In this document: one piece after another, positions 53,696 to 63,883 of the stretch
Layout: the number at the start of each line of letters is the position of its first letter
Numbering within the stretch: position 1 is the first letter of the stretch
DNA from: Pedobacter sp. JY14-1
GTDB lineage: Bacteria > Bacteroidota > Bacteroidia > Sphingobacteriales > Sphingobacteriaceae
Assembly: GCF_029269825.1 (NCBI RefSeq)
Contig: NZ_JARJHU010000008.1
Coordinates: 310,001 to 374,000 of the forward strand
Direction: 5' to 3'
Length of the DNA stretch: 64,000 nucleotides
Position numbers and translations under genes: made by a program
Notes under the pieces: model-generated
What the model was told of the DNA's origin: nothing
Databases searched by the model: none
What the model saw: only the letters and a program-made list of their open reading frames with translations

Positions 53696-55018
53696 TTATC
53701 TGTCAGCAGGCACCACTGAAGATTTGATACGCCTGCAAATCGCAGATAATATCGCTGTGAAAATAACGAAGGCGATGTAAAGAAAATATCCGGTCTGGAG
53801 AGAAGTCGCATTGGACGTTGTCACCACCAGCAGTTCGTCCCGTATGTCAATGTTTGACAGCTGGCTCTTCAAAATGCCGTTCAGCCCGATGTATGTCATC
53901 CCGACCCCTACGACCATTACGTCTGCCATATCCCATTTGGCGAGGTCGAAAGCCAGGAACCTGGACAGTTTATGCTCAGGCTTGCAATCCCGGTAACAGA
54001 CATATAATCCTTTTCCCACCAGGCGGACGAGCGGCAGCAGGATTACAAAAAGCAACAGGAGGATACCCACCAGGACCGCATCAGGCTTAGGATCGGTGAA
54101 CAGATCCCTGACAATCGCAAAGATACTTTTACTCTGAAAAAATAAGACCTGATTGTTGAAGGCAAGCTGCTCTTCCAGAAGCGTAAACTTAAGACTGTCA
54201 ATACGTGCATCTACCTCGATAACGGTACAGCCGATACCCGCCAGCAAAAGGACCAGCCCGAAAAGCGCCGACAAAATGAACGCTGGTGTAAATAGCTGGG
54301 GCTGTTTTCTGACCGGCCACCACATCGCCAGCAAAGTAACAAAGGCCGCAGCCATGAACAGCAAATACCGGTCGCCCAGAGCAATCAGTTGCCGGAGCTG
54401 ACTATTGATCACGTGGTCGAACTGTGCAGCATTACTGACCTGGTATTTCTTATAAATGCTCCGGTTGACGGTTACACGCGCAGGCTCACTGTTGTCATAA
54501 GTATCATCCTGTAAAGAATCCAGCTTGGTGGAGGCGATATACTTCAGCCTTTTCATACTGGACCTGCCCGTTAACTTGCTGACGATCGTACTGGCAAAGG
54601 TCGGAACGAATTCCCGCAGCTCATCCTCATCGACCAGGATGTTAAAGGCAAGCTTCTTCAATTTTCCGCCGAGGGTCTTCTGCGGCTTGTTAAATTCCCT
54701 GACCGTTTTGCTGATCAGGCCGTTCAATTGCTCCTCTACTTCAGCCCGCAGTTCTTTTTTTTGCTGTGAAGATACCTGGAAGCCGTCAATCTTGCGTTCC
54801 ACAATACCGCCGATCATTTCCGACCAGGCATCGATAGAGAATACACCAAAGGTAATGTTGTTCGCTACGCTGTAATCGGTTTTGATCTGTTCACGCGCCC
54901 CCGACAGTTTGTAAATTTTAAGGGCAGACCAGGCGCCGCCGGCCAGCGCCAGCACCATCACTGCGATGGCGATCACACCAGAAAGCCGGTAGTGGTATTT
55001 AGACGGTTCAGTGTGCAT
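53696..55018 (-). CDS. PqiA-like membrane protein with large extracytoplasmic domain (paralogue 1)
   Basis: 440 residues. One N-terminal span, a soluble region of about 190 residues (QQKKELRAEVEEQLNGLISK), then about five spans ending with the PqiA-type DLAKWDMADVMVVGVGMTYI segment and QTGYFLYIAFVIFTAI. A VLFFQSKSIF motif precedes the last spans. Paralogous to the next gene (about one-third similar), overlapping it by 11 bases. PqiA proteins belong to lipid-transport-linked inner-membrane systems; no MCE partner is visible here. Confidence 0.7.
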   Translation of the reverse strand: MHTEPSKYHYRLSGVIAIAVMVLALAGGAWSALKIYKLSGAREQIKTDYSVANNITFGVFSIDAWSEMIGGIVERKIDGFQVSSQQKKELRAEVEEQLNGLISKTVREFNKPQKTLGGKLKKLAFNILVDEDELREFVPTFASTIVSKLTGRSSMKRLKYIASTKLDSLQDDTYDNSEPARVTVNRSIYKKYQVSNAAQFDHVINSQLRQLIALGDRYLLFMAAAFVTLLAMWWPVRKQPQLFTPAFILSALFGLVLLLAGIGCTVIEVDARIDSLKFTLLEEQLAFNNQVLFFQSKSIFAIVRDLFTDPKPDAVLVGILLLLFVILLPLVRLVGKGLYVCYRDCKPEHKLSRFLAFDLAKWDMADVMVVGVGMTYIGLNGILKSQLSNIDIRDELLVVTTSNATSLQTGYFLYIAFVIFTAILSAICRRIKSSVVPADR

Positions 55019-56312
55019 CGTGAGGAGTAATGTATTTTAAGATGGTGGAAAGGATGAGTCCGAAAAGAACGAAACAGATAAAGATAATATACCCCGGCTG
55101 CAGGTCTGTATTGTGCGTGGTGATCACGGTCAGGAGATCACTCTTGATGTTCAATCCCGCCAGTTGCCTTTCCAGAAGCCCGTTCAGCCCGATGTACACC
55201 ATCAGGATGGCGATGACGATGACGTCTGCCATGCTCCATTTGCCCGATTGAAAGGCGAAAAATTGGATGAACCTGTTTTCGGCTACGCTTTTACGCCCAA
55301 GAAGATGGATGCCTGCAGACGCCAGCTTCATAACCGGGAACAGCACACTGAATAAAAAGATGAGGGCACCTACTGCTATAGAATCGGCCGCAGGCTGCTT
55401 AAGCAATACCCTGACCACATCTAAGATGCTCTTGCTCTGAAAAAAAAGGACCTGGTTTTCAAACACGACATGTTCTCCAAGCAAAACAAAATCAAAGGAC
55501 TTAATCCTCGCATCGACCTCAATCATGGAGGCAGTGAGCCCTACGACCAGGAAGACAAAAGCGAATAGCAATGACATGATAAAAAGTGTCCTATGCAGTT
55601 CCTTGTGCTTTCTGAGCATCCACCAGAGCAGCAGCACGGCGACAACGGTTCCGATCATCACAAAAGAATACATGTACATTGCAGACTTGATCACGGACAA
55701 CCTTTTGGCCAGTAACTGATTCAGCTGCGCTACGGAACCCGCATGATATCTGTTGAAGACCTTTCGGGTTTCTGCCTGGTTTGCGGCTGCAGTGCTGTCT
55801 ATATAATCACTTTGTCTGAGGTCGTCGAATTTGGACATCGCCAGGTTACTCAGCTTTCTCTTGCCCGACGGACCGTCAATCTTTCTTAAGATCCGCTCTG
55901 TGAAACCCGGAACTTTACTGCGGATATTGTCCGTGTTGACAAAAGTCTTAATGACGAACTTTTTAATTTTACCCCCGATCGTTTTCTTTTTTTTATTAAG
56001 CAGGGATTCTGCCTTATCGATCAGTGTATACATCACCTCCTCCACCTCTCTGCGGAGCTGTTTTTTCTGCTGTGGGGTCAGTTCAAGATGCTGTACCTGG
56101 CGCCTTACGATACTGCTGACTTCATCTCGCCACTGGGTTACAGAAAACAGCCCGAACGTTATGTTATTGATATTGGAATAGTCTGTCTTGATCTGGTGCT
56201 GCTCCCGTGAGAACGAATACAGCTGATAAGCAGAATAAGATGCTATTCCTAAAAGGATGCAAAGGCCTAAAATCAGTAACAGCCTTGGTCCGGCCGGCGT
56301 GCTTACGTTCAC
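55008..56312 (-). CDS. PqiA-like membrane protein with large extracytoplasmic domain (paralogue 2)
   Basis: 434 residues with the same build as its neighbour: N-terminal span, ITFGLFSVTQWRDEVSSIVR, QQKKQLRREVEEVMYTLIDK, and a C-terminal FQSGKWSMADVIVIAILMVY PqiA segment with QPGYIIFICFVLFGLI. Arose by tandem duplication. First gene of a two-gene unit; divergent from the histidine kinase gene with 152 bases between. Confidence 0.7.
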   Translation of the reverse strand: MNVSTPAGPRLLLILGLCILLGIASYSAYQLYSFSREQHQIKTDYSNINNITFGLFSVTQWRDEVSSIVRRQVQHLELTPQQKKQLRREVEEVMYTLIDKAESLLNKKKKTIGGKIKKFVIKTFVNTDNIRSKVPGFTERILRKIDGPSGKRKLSNLAMSKFDDLRQSDYIDSTAAANQAETRKVFNRYHAGSVAQLNQLLAKRLSVIKSAMYMYSFVMIGTVVAVLLLWWMLRKHKELHRTLFIMSLLFAFVFLVVGLTASMIEVDARIKSFDFVLLGEHVVFENQVLFFQSKSILDVVRVLLKQPAADSIAVGALIFLFSVLFPVMKLASAGIHLLGRKSVAENRFIQFFAFQSGKWSMADVIVIAILMVYIGLNGLLERQLAGLNIKSDLLTVITTHNTDLQPGYIIFICFVLFGLILSTILKYITPHDAH

Positions 56313-56464
56313 GATCAGATGGTTAGTATTTGTATGGCATAAACCGGATTTACTACCAAAAAGTTCTGCACATCAATTATTTTATACATAACCATCTCTG
56401 ATAGAGGTTTCAGGAATGATTATATTTGACGAACGTTTCAATTCTCTAACGCAAATACTTTAAG

Positions 56465-57979
56465 ATGGAGATTCCCGCACACAATCTCGAACTGCTGCTT
56501 TCCTCAGTCAGCGATTTCGTTTTTGAACTGACACCTGATGGGGTGATCATCAATCTCTGGACAAGCAGCCCTGAACGCTTGTTTTTTCCGCCTGAGGAAA
56601 TGAGAGGCAAGCATTTGAGCGCGCTTTTTAACCGGGAACTTTCAGCACGTTTTACAGACATCATCTGGAAATCATATGTGGACAAGACGACCTGCAGGAT
56701 GGAGTACGAATCGCCGTTTGAATCTCATAAAGGCAATTGGTATCAACTACAGGTGAAGCCGGTTACCGGAATGAAGGAAAGGGTAATTGCTATTATTTCG
56801 GAAGTGACCCAGCAGCATAAAATTCGCGAGCAAATGGAAGAATTGGACATGCAGTGGAAATTTGCTCAGGAGAAGATTAAGATCGATGAACAGAAATTCA
56901 ATCAGGCGTTTCGCTATTCAGGCATTGGAATGGCCCTGGTAGATCTTCAGGGGCAGTTTCTTGATGTCAACAAAACGCTGAGCCAGATATTGGGATATAC
57001 GGCCCGGGAGTTTAAACGCATGCGGTTCCACGATTGCACACATCCTGAAGATCTTTCCAGTGACCTGATGAAACTGGAACAGCTTAACAGACGAGAGATT
57101 GATAGTTATTCCATGGAAAAACGATACCTGCATAAGAACGGTAATTTTGTTTGGTGCCTGCTGACGGTAACGGTGGTCTATAGCACAGATGAAAGTCCAG
57201 CGTTCTATATTTCCCAGATTCAGGATACTTCGGTACAGAAAAGTCAGCTGGAGCAACTGGCAAGGCAAAAGGAAGCACTGGAGGCCACCACTTCGGAGCT
57301 AAGTATGAAGCTGGAAAAACTGGAAGAATTCAACTACATCGTTGCCCATAACCTGCGCGGTCCGGCCAGTAATATCCGGTCCCTGATCAGCCTGATCACC
57401 AATGCAGAAAGCGACAGCGAAAGGACGGAATACCTGGACATGCTGAGGCGAAGCAGCGATGGCCTCACAGAAACCTTCAGGGAACTGGCAGATGTCCTTG
57501 AAGCCAGCAGCAACATGCCGCTGACTTATGAGCGATGTAATTTCCAGGAGGTGACGGCTAAAGTACTGAAACAGTTTACCGCAGATATTGCAGCCAAAAG
57601 CATTGTGATCAAACAGAATTTTAGCGCGGAAGCCGTTCATTACCCAAGAATATATCTGGAAAGCATTATCTATAACCTGTTGAGTAATGCGATAAAGTAC
57701 TCCGCGCCTGAAACAGCCCCTGAAATCAAATTGAAAACGGAATCCCTGGGCGCCGACATCCTGCTTACGGTTTCCGATAATGGTATAGGTATCGATATGG
57801 ACCGCTACGGCAGTCAGCTGTTTCAATTCCGGAAAACCTTTCACCGTGGCTTCGACAGCCGGGGTATAGGCCTGTTTCTGATCCGTCATCAGATTGAAAG
57901 AGCAGGCGGAAATATAACCGCCGATAGCGCGCCCGGTAAGGGCACAAGATTTATGGTAAAGTTAACTCCTCACTATTAA
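56465..57979 (+). CDS. PAS-domain sensor histidine kinase
   Basis: 504 residues, no membrane span, so cytosolic. Two PAS domains (near 10-120 and 145-260), a coiled coil, then the H-box FNYIVAHNLRGPASN (His near 296), N-box SIIYNLLSNAIKYSA, G-boxes SDNGIGIDMD and SRGIGLFLIRHQIE. It has no fused receiver. A promoter-like TATATTTG lies at 56421-56428. The partner regulator is not adjacent. Confidence 0.9.
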   Translation: MEIPAHNLELLLSSVSDFVFELTPDGVIINLWTSSPERLFFPPEEMRGKHLSALFNRELSARFTDIIWKSYVDKTTCRMEYESPFESHKGNWYQLQVKPVTGMKERVIAIISEVTQQHKIREQMEELDMQWKFAQEKIKIDEQKFNQAFRYSGIGMALVDLQGQFLDVNKTLSQILGYTAREFKRMRFHDCTHPEDLSSDLMKLEQLNRREIDSYSMEKRYLHKNGNFVWCLLTVTVVYSTDESPAFYISQIQDTSVQKSQLEQLARQKEALEATTSELSMKLEKLEEFNYIVAHNLRGPASNIRSLISLITNAESDSERTEYLDMLRRSSDGLTETFRELADVLEASSNMPLTYERCNFQEVTAKVLKQFTADIAAKSIVIKQNFSAEAVHYPRIYLESIIYNLLSNAIKYSAPETAPEIKLKTESLGADILLTVSDNGIGIDMDRYGSQLFQFRKTFHRGFDSRGIGLFLIRHQIERAGGNITADSAPGKGTRFMVKLTPHY

Positions 57980-58009
57980 AGGGGCAAAAATGGCATCGCT
58001 ACACGGAGA

Positions 58010-58741
58010 TCAAAGCATGGGATAGTATTTATAAAGATCATGAGAAAATGCTTCTGAAAGCGCATCCTGATGACCATATTTCGGGCTATTCCTGAGGACC
58101 TGCGTTGAAAGGCCGACCCTAACCTCATGAGTGTGCCAGTCGATAGACGATATCCTGTAAGTTGGTGCATAGGTCATGTCTCCTGACGCCCAGTTATGTG
58201 TATCTATAATAAGAAAGGGGATACGCCAATCCTCATCCGAAGTAACGAAATCGAATACATTACCTATAAACCCGTCCTCATTATGGACCATATAATCAGA
58301 CACGTGGCTGTAACTTCTCAAATGAATATCAGCGTCACCGTCCGACGATTGGGAATTGGCAAATTTTGATGCGCCCTCAACCATACCCGTAGTCGGATAT
58401 CCCATACCTGCGCCTCCGTAATACGGCCAGGAATAATGATCAAATAAAGCTGCTTCCATTTGCCTTGATACAGGCCTGTCTGTATCAATGTCCGGGCTGT
58501 TCCTGATCTGTTCCTTATTCATTCCGACAGCAAGCAACTTATCTGCTGCGACGACACCGGTAACTGCATAAGGAGCAATCAGGACCTTTCTTCCGAACAG
58601 CCAGTTTCCGGTTTCAACGATAAAATACCGGATCTGCCAGGACCTGTCATCGAAATAAATATCTGTGATCTTACCGATCTCTCCGTCCTTTGCACTTAAT
58701 CTCCACCCCATTAATTTTGAAATATTAAACAACATACGCAA
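58010..58741 (-). CDS. PRC-barrel domain protein (two barrels)
   Basis: 243 residues. The N-terminal PRC barrel (LSAKDGEIGKITDIYFDDRS, WQIRYFIVETG) and a second one (HNEDGFIGNVFDFVTSDEDW, RIPFLIIDTHNW) are separated by a Gly/Tyr-rich linker. PRC-barrel proteins of this type are stress-induced and common near ion channels and general-stress genes in Pedobacter-like genomes. The neighbour is an MscS channel (51 bases). Confidence 0.85.
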   Translation of the reverse strand: MRMLFNISKLMGWRLSAKDGEIGKITDIYFDDRSWQIRYFIVETGNWLFGRKVLIAPYAVTGVVAADKLLAVGMNKEQIRNSPDIDTDRPVSRQMEAALFDHYSWPYYGGAGMGYPTTGMVEGASKFANSQSSDGDADIHLRSYSHVSDYMVHNEDGFIGNVFDFVTSDEDWRIPFLIIDTHNWASGDMTYAPTYRISSIDWHTHEVRVGLSTQVLRNSPKYGHQDALSEAFSHDLYKYYPML

Positions 58742-58792
58742 TGCAATTGGCCATTAATTAACAACATAACAAGAAATAAGGTTTCAAACAAT

Positions 58793-59851
58793 TCAATCAG
58801 CCGCCGCGTGGTTGATCAGGACGGTCTGCGTAGGATAGGCGAACTGTATTCCCCTGGCTTCAAACTCACAAAAGATTTTCAGATACAACTGCTGCTGGCA
58901 ATCCATGTAGACGTTATAATCCGGACTCAGCACGAAATATACAAATTCAAAATTTAAACTGAAGTCGCCATACCCAGAAAAATGTCCCCTGTCAAACTGA
59001 AGCAACGGATCCTGACTGATGATATTCTTAATGATTGCGGGAATCTCTGCAAGCTGGCCGCTGGCAGTATCGTAGGTTACACCCAAAGAAAAAACGATCC
59101 TTCTACGTTGCATCCGCTTGAAGTTATGCAACCTGGAGTTGGTAAGGTCGGTATTTGAACAGATCAGCTGCTCACCACTCAGTGTCCGTATGCGTGTGGT
59201 TTTGATACCAATATATTCTACAGTTCCATTCTTGTCACCAATGACAATAAAGTCGCCAATCTGGAAAGGGCGGTCAAAGAAGATTACGAAATAGCTGAAC
59301 AAGTCTCCAAGCACCGTCTGTGCAGCGAGTGCAATGGCAATACCGCCGACACCCAGGCCCGCAATAAGTGTGGTAACATTATAGCCAAGATTGTCAAGCA
59401 GAAAGATGAAACCGACCACCCAGATCACGATATTGGCAATTGCGATCAGGCCTGAAGCCTGCTTTTCCTTTTCGTCCCCATCGTCGTTCCTGTGGATATA
59501 GGAAACAATGAACTTACGAAACACCATACTCACCATTTTCAGAACGAAAAAGGTCGCGGCAATAAGATAGGCGACATTAATGACCTGAAAAGTCTTTTCT
59601 GTGAATACCAGAGTTTTCAATCCGTAGTAGAACGCACTGAGGTAAAGCAGTGGAATGACCGCCCCGTCAGCGACCGCAATTCCGAAATCATCCCAAACAT
59701 TCGTGGTACGTGCTGCCCACCTTTCAATACGTCTGATGACCACAACCTTCAGCAGTCTGATTAAAAGACATATAAAGGCGATTATAGCAAATGCGGTGAG
59801 CCAATTGGAAAGGCGGTTTCCCCAGATGAGCTGATCCAAAATATTCTCCAT
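58793..59851 (-). CDS. MscS-family mechanosensitive channel (compact)
   Basis: 352 residues, four predicted spans then the MscS pore and beta domain: GLGVGGIAIALAAQTVLGDL (Gly/Ala-rich pore helix), FQIGDFIVIGDKNGTVEYIG, RIRTLSGEQLICSNTDLTNS. Opens on hypo-osmotic shock to release solutes. Confidence 0.93.
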   Translation of the reverse strand: MENILDQLIWGNRLSNWLTAFAIIAFICLLIRLLKVVVIRRIERWAARTTNVWDDFGIAVADGAVIPLLYLSAFYYGLKTLVFTEKTFQVINVAYLIAATFFVLKMVSMVFRKFIVSYIHRNDDGDEKEKQASGLIAIANIVIWVVGFIFLLDNLGYNVTTLIAGLGVGGIAIALAAQTVLGDLFSYFVIFFDRPFQIGDFIVIGDKNGTVEYIGIKTTRIRTLSGEQLICSNTDLTNSRLHNFKRMQRRRIVFSLGVTYDTASGQLAEIPAIIKNIISQDPLLQFDRGHFSGYGDFSLNFEFVYFVLSPDYNVYMDCQQQLYLKIFCEFEARGIQFAYPTQTVLINHAAAD

Positions 59852-59989
59852 GATGTAAATTTAACACTACGGGCATCCCTTCAGAAGGCGCAGTGAAACC
59901 GGTTCCTGAAGCCGGCTGATTGAAGTTAACAAAATGACGCCAGGATGGCGTCCGGAGGTACAAAGGTAAGAAAAAATCCTATCCGGGAT

Positions 59990-61735
59990 TCAGATGATCA
60001 GTCGGACCCCGCCCAATTCGGACACGTGATATGGAAATCGATCTCCCGGAGCGCCGATGAACATAAAATTCTTAGGAATATTCCACTCCATTGAAAGGCG
60101 GTCAATCAGTTCCGGACCGAAGCGGCCTTCAATTTCAACAAAGTCAATATCAATATCTGGATACGCCCTGTCCAATACCTCAATATCCTTCTTTAAATGC
60201 TCATTATTGCTGTCTTCGTTCGCTACATGCACGATTTTCAATCGTTTGGTCGCCTCATTCTCCTCTACATACATCATCACCCTGTTCAGCACGGCGACAT
60301 TATCGCCGCGGGTAAAAAAAACAAACTCCTGAGAATTGATCTTTACCAGCGCCCGGTAAGGACGGAATGTGTTTTTGAAAAATCTCCGGACCGGCCGGCT
60401 CGAATGCCCCATTCCATAAATAAGCCATTTTACGATCTTTGCCCTGCTCAGCATGATCAGGATAAAGAGCATTGAGGGCCCCATGTACTGAAGAAATACG
60501 TAAAAAGAAGTGAGATTGAGCCGCATATTTCCAAAGAAAGCTGCCACGATGAATCCTACTGCAACGATTACAGAAAGAACCGGCGCACGCTCAGTTCTTG
60601 GTAATTTTTCTCGCTTTGCCTTTAATAGCAGGTTACCTACACCGAAAAGGGCCATAACAGCCAGAAATGAAAATGTATATACCCCGGCCAGACTGGCCAG
60701 ATCGCCTTCCGTAATCAGCAGGATCGAAACGCAAAGCAGGAAAAAGACAATCACGATCCGGTAGTTGACCCCCTTGCGGTTCTTCGCCAGGAAGAAATTA
60801 GGCAGGATTCTGTCAAGAGCGATCCTTTCCGCAAGCCCCGTAACGCCCACATAGGAGGTCAGCACAGCCCCGCTGAGCACCAGCACAGCATCGACAGAGA
60901 TCAGTATACTGAGCCAAGCGCCGCCGGCCTTCAGCCCCATGAAAGATAAAAGGGACTCCCGGTGTTCATTAATAGATGCGATCGGCAGCATCGTGAGTGC
61001 AAGCAGCCCGATCAAAGGATTAAAAACGCTGACCAACCGCCACATGTTTCTCAAGGTCTTAGGGAACACACCACGTTGCTGTTCCTCGACAAAGTTCGCC
61101 GAACTCTCAAAGCCTGATATACCTAGCATCGCTGCAGAAAATCCAAGAAACAATGCAGTGGCAACTCCCCCGGTACTTACCGGCATCTGCCAGTTCAGCA
61201 TAAACGTAGCCGTTCCGATATGACTAATTGACCAGACTGATAGCAATACCAGCAAAGTGAGCGAGGCAACATGCGTGACAAAGATCAGAACTGCCACGCC
61301 TGCTGATTCACCGATCCCAATAATGCTCAGGAGCATAAATATGCCAAGAAGCACAACTGTAGCCGGAAATAATGGCAATCCAGGATAGATGTCATGCAGA
61401 TAATGCATAGCTTCATAGGCTGATATCACTGCAGTGGCCATATAGGAAAGGATTGTAAGGCATGCCGCAAAGGAAGCAGTACGCTTTGAAGACGTGTTAA
61501 GCAGCACATTATAGGCACCACCGTTCAGCGGCAGCGCACCTACCACCTCGCCGTAAATCTTCCTGAACAGAAACAGGACAAGAGCGACCAGCAGGAGTGA
61601 TATCCATGCATATTGACCTGCATATCCAATGGTAAGTGCAGATACGTAAAGACAGGAAGAGCTGATGTCGTTGCCGCAGATAGCCGTTGACTGCAATTCA
61701 TTTAATTTGTGGACTGGAGTTTTGTTAACATCCAT
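59990..61735 (-). CDS. APC-superfamily amino-acid permease
   Basis: 581 residues, about 12 spans; ALPLNGGAYNVLLNT and GISGFESSANFVEEQQRGVF are APC signatures. A cytosolic C-terminal domain of about 150 residues (RFGPELIDRLSMEWNIP) follows, as in some transporters with regulatory tails. Substrate not predictable. Confidence 0.88.
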   Translation of the reverse strand: MDVNKTPVHKLNELQSTAICGNDISSSCLYVSALTIGYAGQYAWISLLLVALVLFLFRKIYGEVVGALPLNGGAYNVLLNTSSKRTASFAACLTILSYMATAVISAYEAMHYLHDIYPGLPLFPATVVLLGIFMLLSIIGIGESAGVAVLIFVTHVASLTLLVLLSVWSISHIGTATFMLNWQMPVSTGGVATALFLGFSAAMLGISGFESSANFVEEQQRGVFPKTLRNMWRLVSVFNPLIGLLALTMLPIASINEHRESLLSFMGLKAGGAWLSILISVDAVLVLSGAVLTSYVGVTGLAERIALDRILPNFFLAKNRKGVNYRIVIVFFLLCVSILLITEGDLASLAGVYTFSFLAVMALFGVGNLLLKAKREKLPRTERAPVLSVIVAVGFIVAAFFGNMRLNLTSFYVFLQYMGPSMLFILIMLSRAKIVKWLIYGMGHSSRPVRRFFKNTFRPYRALVKINSQEFVFFTRGDNVAVLNRVMMYVEENEATKRLKIVHVANEDSNNEHLKKDIEVLDRAYPDIDIDFVEIEGRFGPELIDRLSMEWNIPKNFMFIGAPGDRFPYHVSELGGVRLII

Positions 61736-61836
61736 CAGGGAATTTTATAATATGGGATACGTAAAGTTACCTGACGGCATTGCCAATTGCAAGTCAGGCA
61801 AACATTAATTCAAAAAAGGCTATATTGGATTTATCT

Positions 61837-63708
61837 ATGAAATATGCCATTTACACTCTTTTAGTAATGATTTGCTGGCAATCAACAGCCATAGCACAAC
61901 AGGATACGATTCGTCAGCAATTGGATTCATTTCAAAATGCTCAGCTTGACAAGCAATTGCTCAAAGTGAGGAAGCTTGCCCAGGACCGTGAAGCTGATTC
62001 GCTGAAACGTACGGATCTGGAAACACAGGTAGCGCGTCTGAGTAGTACAGATAATCTTCAGAAAGCTGAACTGATGGATGAGCTTGCCCGGTTGCGGCAA
62101 CGGGACGCTTTGAGACTGACTGTACAGAAAAAGCAAATAGATTCCCTTCGGAAAGTAGTGCAGGGTTTCCCGGTTATCTTGCTAAATGACACGCTCTTTC
62201 AGGTCTTTGTGAGACAAGGCAGCTTTACCGCACAGGACCGTGCGCTGGCTATAGCCGGACGGCTAAAGGAGGTCGCTGGCCGTTACAACTTCAGAAAGGA
62301 CTCCGTAGTTGTGAACGCGACCGATCTGAGTGCAGACATCATCTATGGCAATCTGCTGCTGGTTTCAGTTTCCGATCAGGACGCCCTTTGGCAGAATACC
62401 TCCCGCGAACTCCTCGCTACCCAATGGAGGAGTATCATTGTTAAGGCACTTTCTGACTATAATCTGGAAACCAGCTGGCAGGTACTGTTTAAAGAAAGCC
62501 TGCTGGCGCTGCTGGTTATCGTCGTTGTCTGTCTGATTATTTACGGCGTCAACCGGTTTTTCAACTGGCTGCGTCAGAAAGTGCTGAACCAGAAAGGAGG
62601 CCGGATTCAAGGCTTTAAACTTAAAGGACTGGAACTGCTCACTATAGACCAGCAGTTAACTGTGCTGAACTTTATATTTATTGTGCTGCGCTGGTTGGTA
62701 ATCTTATTTGTCCTTTACCTTGCATTGCCCGTCCTTTTCGGGATATTTCCCTATACCCGTGACCTCTCTGTTACACTTCTGGACTATATTGTAAGCCCTT
62801 TAAAACGGATATTTTTTGCAATCTGGAACTATATACCCAACCTGATCACCATCACCGTACTGATTATCGTCTTCCGCTACGTGATCAAATTTTTCCGCTA
62901 CCTGAAAACAGAGGTTGAACGCGGCAGGCTGACAATTCCAGGTTTTTATTCTGATTGGGCAAATCCAACATATCAGATTATCAGAGTGCTGATGCTTGCT
63001 TTTATGCTGATTGTGGTCTTCCCATACCTGCCGGGATCTGAATCTCCGATCTTTAAAGGCGTTTCGGTGTTTATGGGTGTCCTGTTCACCTTCGGCTCAG
63101 CGGGTGCACTGAGTAATGTCGTGGCTGGCCTTGTACTTACTTACATGCGTGCTTTCAAAGTGGGTGACCGGGTAAAGATCGGTGAGGTAAACGGGGATGT
63201 GATTGAGAAGACGGTTTTGGTGACGCGTATCCGAACTATTAAAAATGAACTCATTTCCATTCCGAACTCCACGGTTATGAGCAGCCATACCACAAATTAC
63301 AGCAGCGAGGCACTCAGCAGCGGCCTGATCATTAACACCACGGTTACCATCGGCTATGATGTTCCCTGGCGCCAGGTCCACGAACTGTTGATTGCAGCTG
63401 CGACAGATACAGATTTCATAGAAAGGGAGTCGCCTCCATTTGTTTTGCAGACCAGCCTTGACGATTATTACGTCAGCTACAACATCAATGCGTATACAAG
63501 GAGGCCAGATAAACAGGCATTCATCTATTCCAGTCTTCATGCTAATATCCAGGACAGGTTCAATAAGGCCGGAGTTGAAATTATGTCTCCACATTACAGG
63601 GCAGTACGTGACGGCAACACGGTCACTTTGCCTGCAAATTATCTGCCAGGAGATTACCAGCCGCCTGGGTTTAGAGTAGATCCATCCCGGAATCATAAAA
63701 GGTCTTAA
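61837..63708 (+). CDS. Large MscS-family channel with periplasmic coiled-coil domain
   Basis: 623 residues from ATG 61837 (the TTG at 61780 would hide the signal peptide MKYAIYTLLVMICWQSTAIA). Residues 25-120 are heptad-rich, then a beta region, several spans, and the MscS core GSAGALSNVVAGLVLTYMRA, FKVGDRVKIGEVNGDVIEKT, SIPNSTVMSSHTTNYS. The second channel of the block; divergent from the APC permease gene. Confidence 0.9.
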   Translation: MKYAIYTLLVMICWQSTAIAQQDTIRQQLDSFQNAQLDKQLLKVRKLAQDREADSLKRTDLETQVARLSSTDNLQKAELMDELARLRQRDALRLTVQKKQIDSLRKVVQGFPVILLNDTLFQVFVRQGSFTAQDRALAIAGRLKEVAGRYNFRKDSVVVNATDLSADIIYGNLLLVSVSDQDALWQNTSRELLATQWRSIIVKALSDYNLETSWQVLFKESLLALLVIVVVCLIIYGVNRFFNWLRQKVLNQKGGRIQGFKLKGLELLTIDQQLTVLNFIFIVLRWLVILFVLYLALPVLFGIFPYTRDLSVTLLDYIVSPLKRIFFAIWNYIPNLITITVLIIVFRYVIKFFRYLKTEVERGRLTIPGFYSDWANPTYQIIRVLMLAFMLIVVFPYLPGSESPIFKGVSVFMGVLFTFGSAGALSNVVAGLVLTYMRAFKVGDRVKIGEVNGDVIEKTVLVTRIRTIKNELISIPNSTVMSSHTTNYSSEALSSGLIINTTVTIGYDVPWRQVHELLIAAATDTDFIERESPPFVLQTSLDDYYVSYNINAYTRRPDKQAFIYSSLHANIQDRFNKAGVEIMSPHYRAVRDGNTVTLPANYLPGDYQPPGFRVDPSRNHKRS

Positions 63709-63746
63709 AACCGAGGTGGTCTATTAGGATTTACGTGAAATAATCG

Positions 63747-63754
63747 TATATTTG
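63747..63754 (+). promoter_or_regulatory. Bacteroidota -7 type box TATATTTG ahead of the trehalose synthase gene
   Basis: Matches TAnnTTTG. It lies 130 bases before the ATG, giving a long leader with a GC-rich stretch; a clear -33 TTTG was not found. Confidence 0.45.
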
Positions 63755-63883
63755 CATCATTCTGCGCCAATTCAGCAGAATATCCCGCCCGTTCCTTCGG
63801 AAATTCAAGGGCACTCCCGGTCATCTTGTCACCTACACTTGCAGTGTTTCCCCGGGATTTTCATTTCTTAACACCAATAAATT

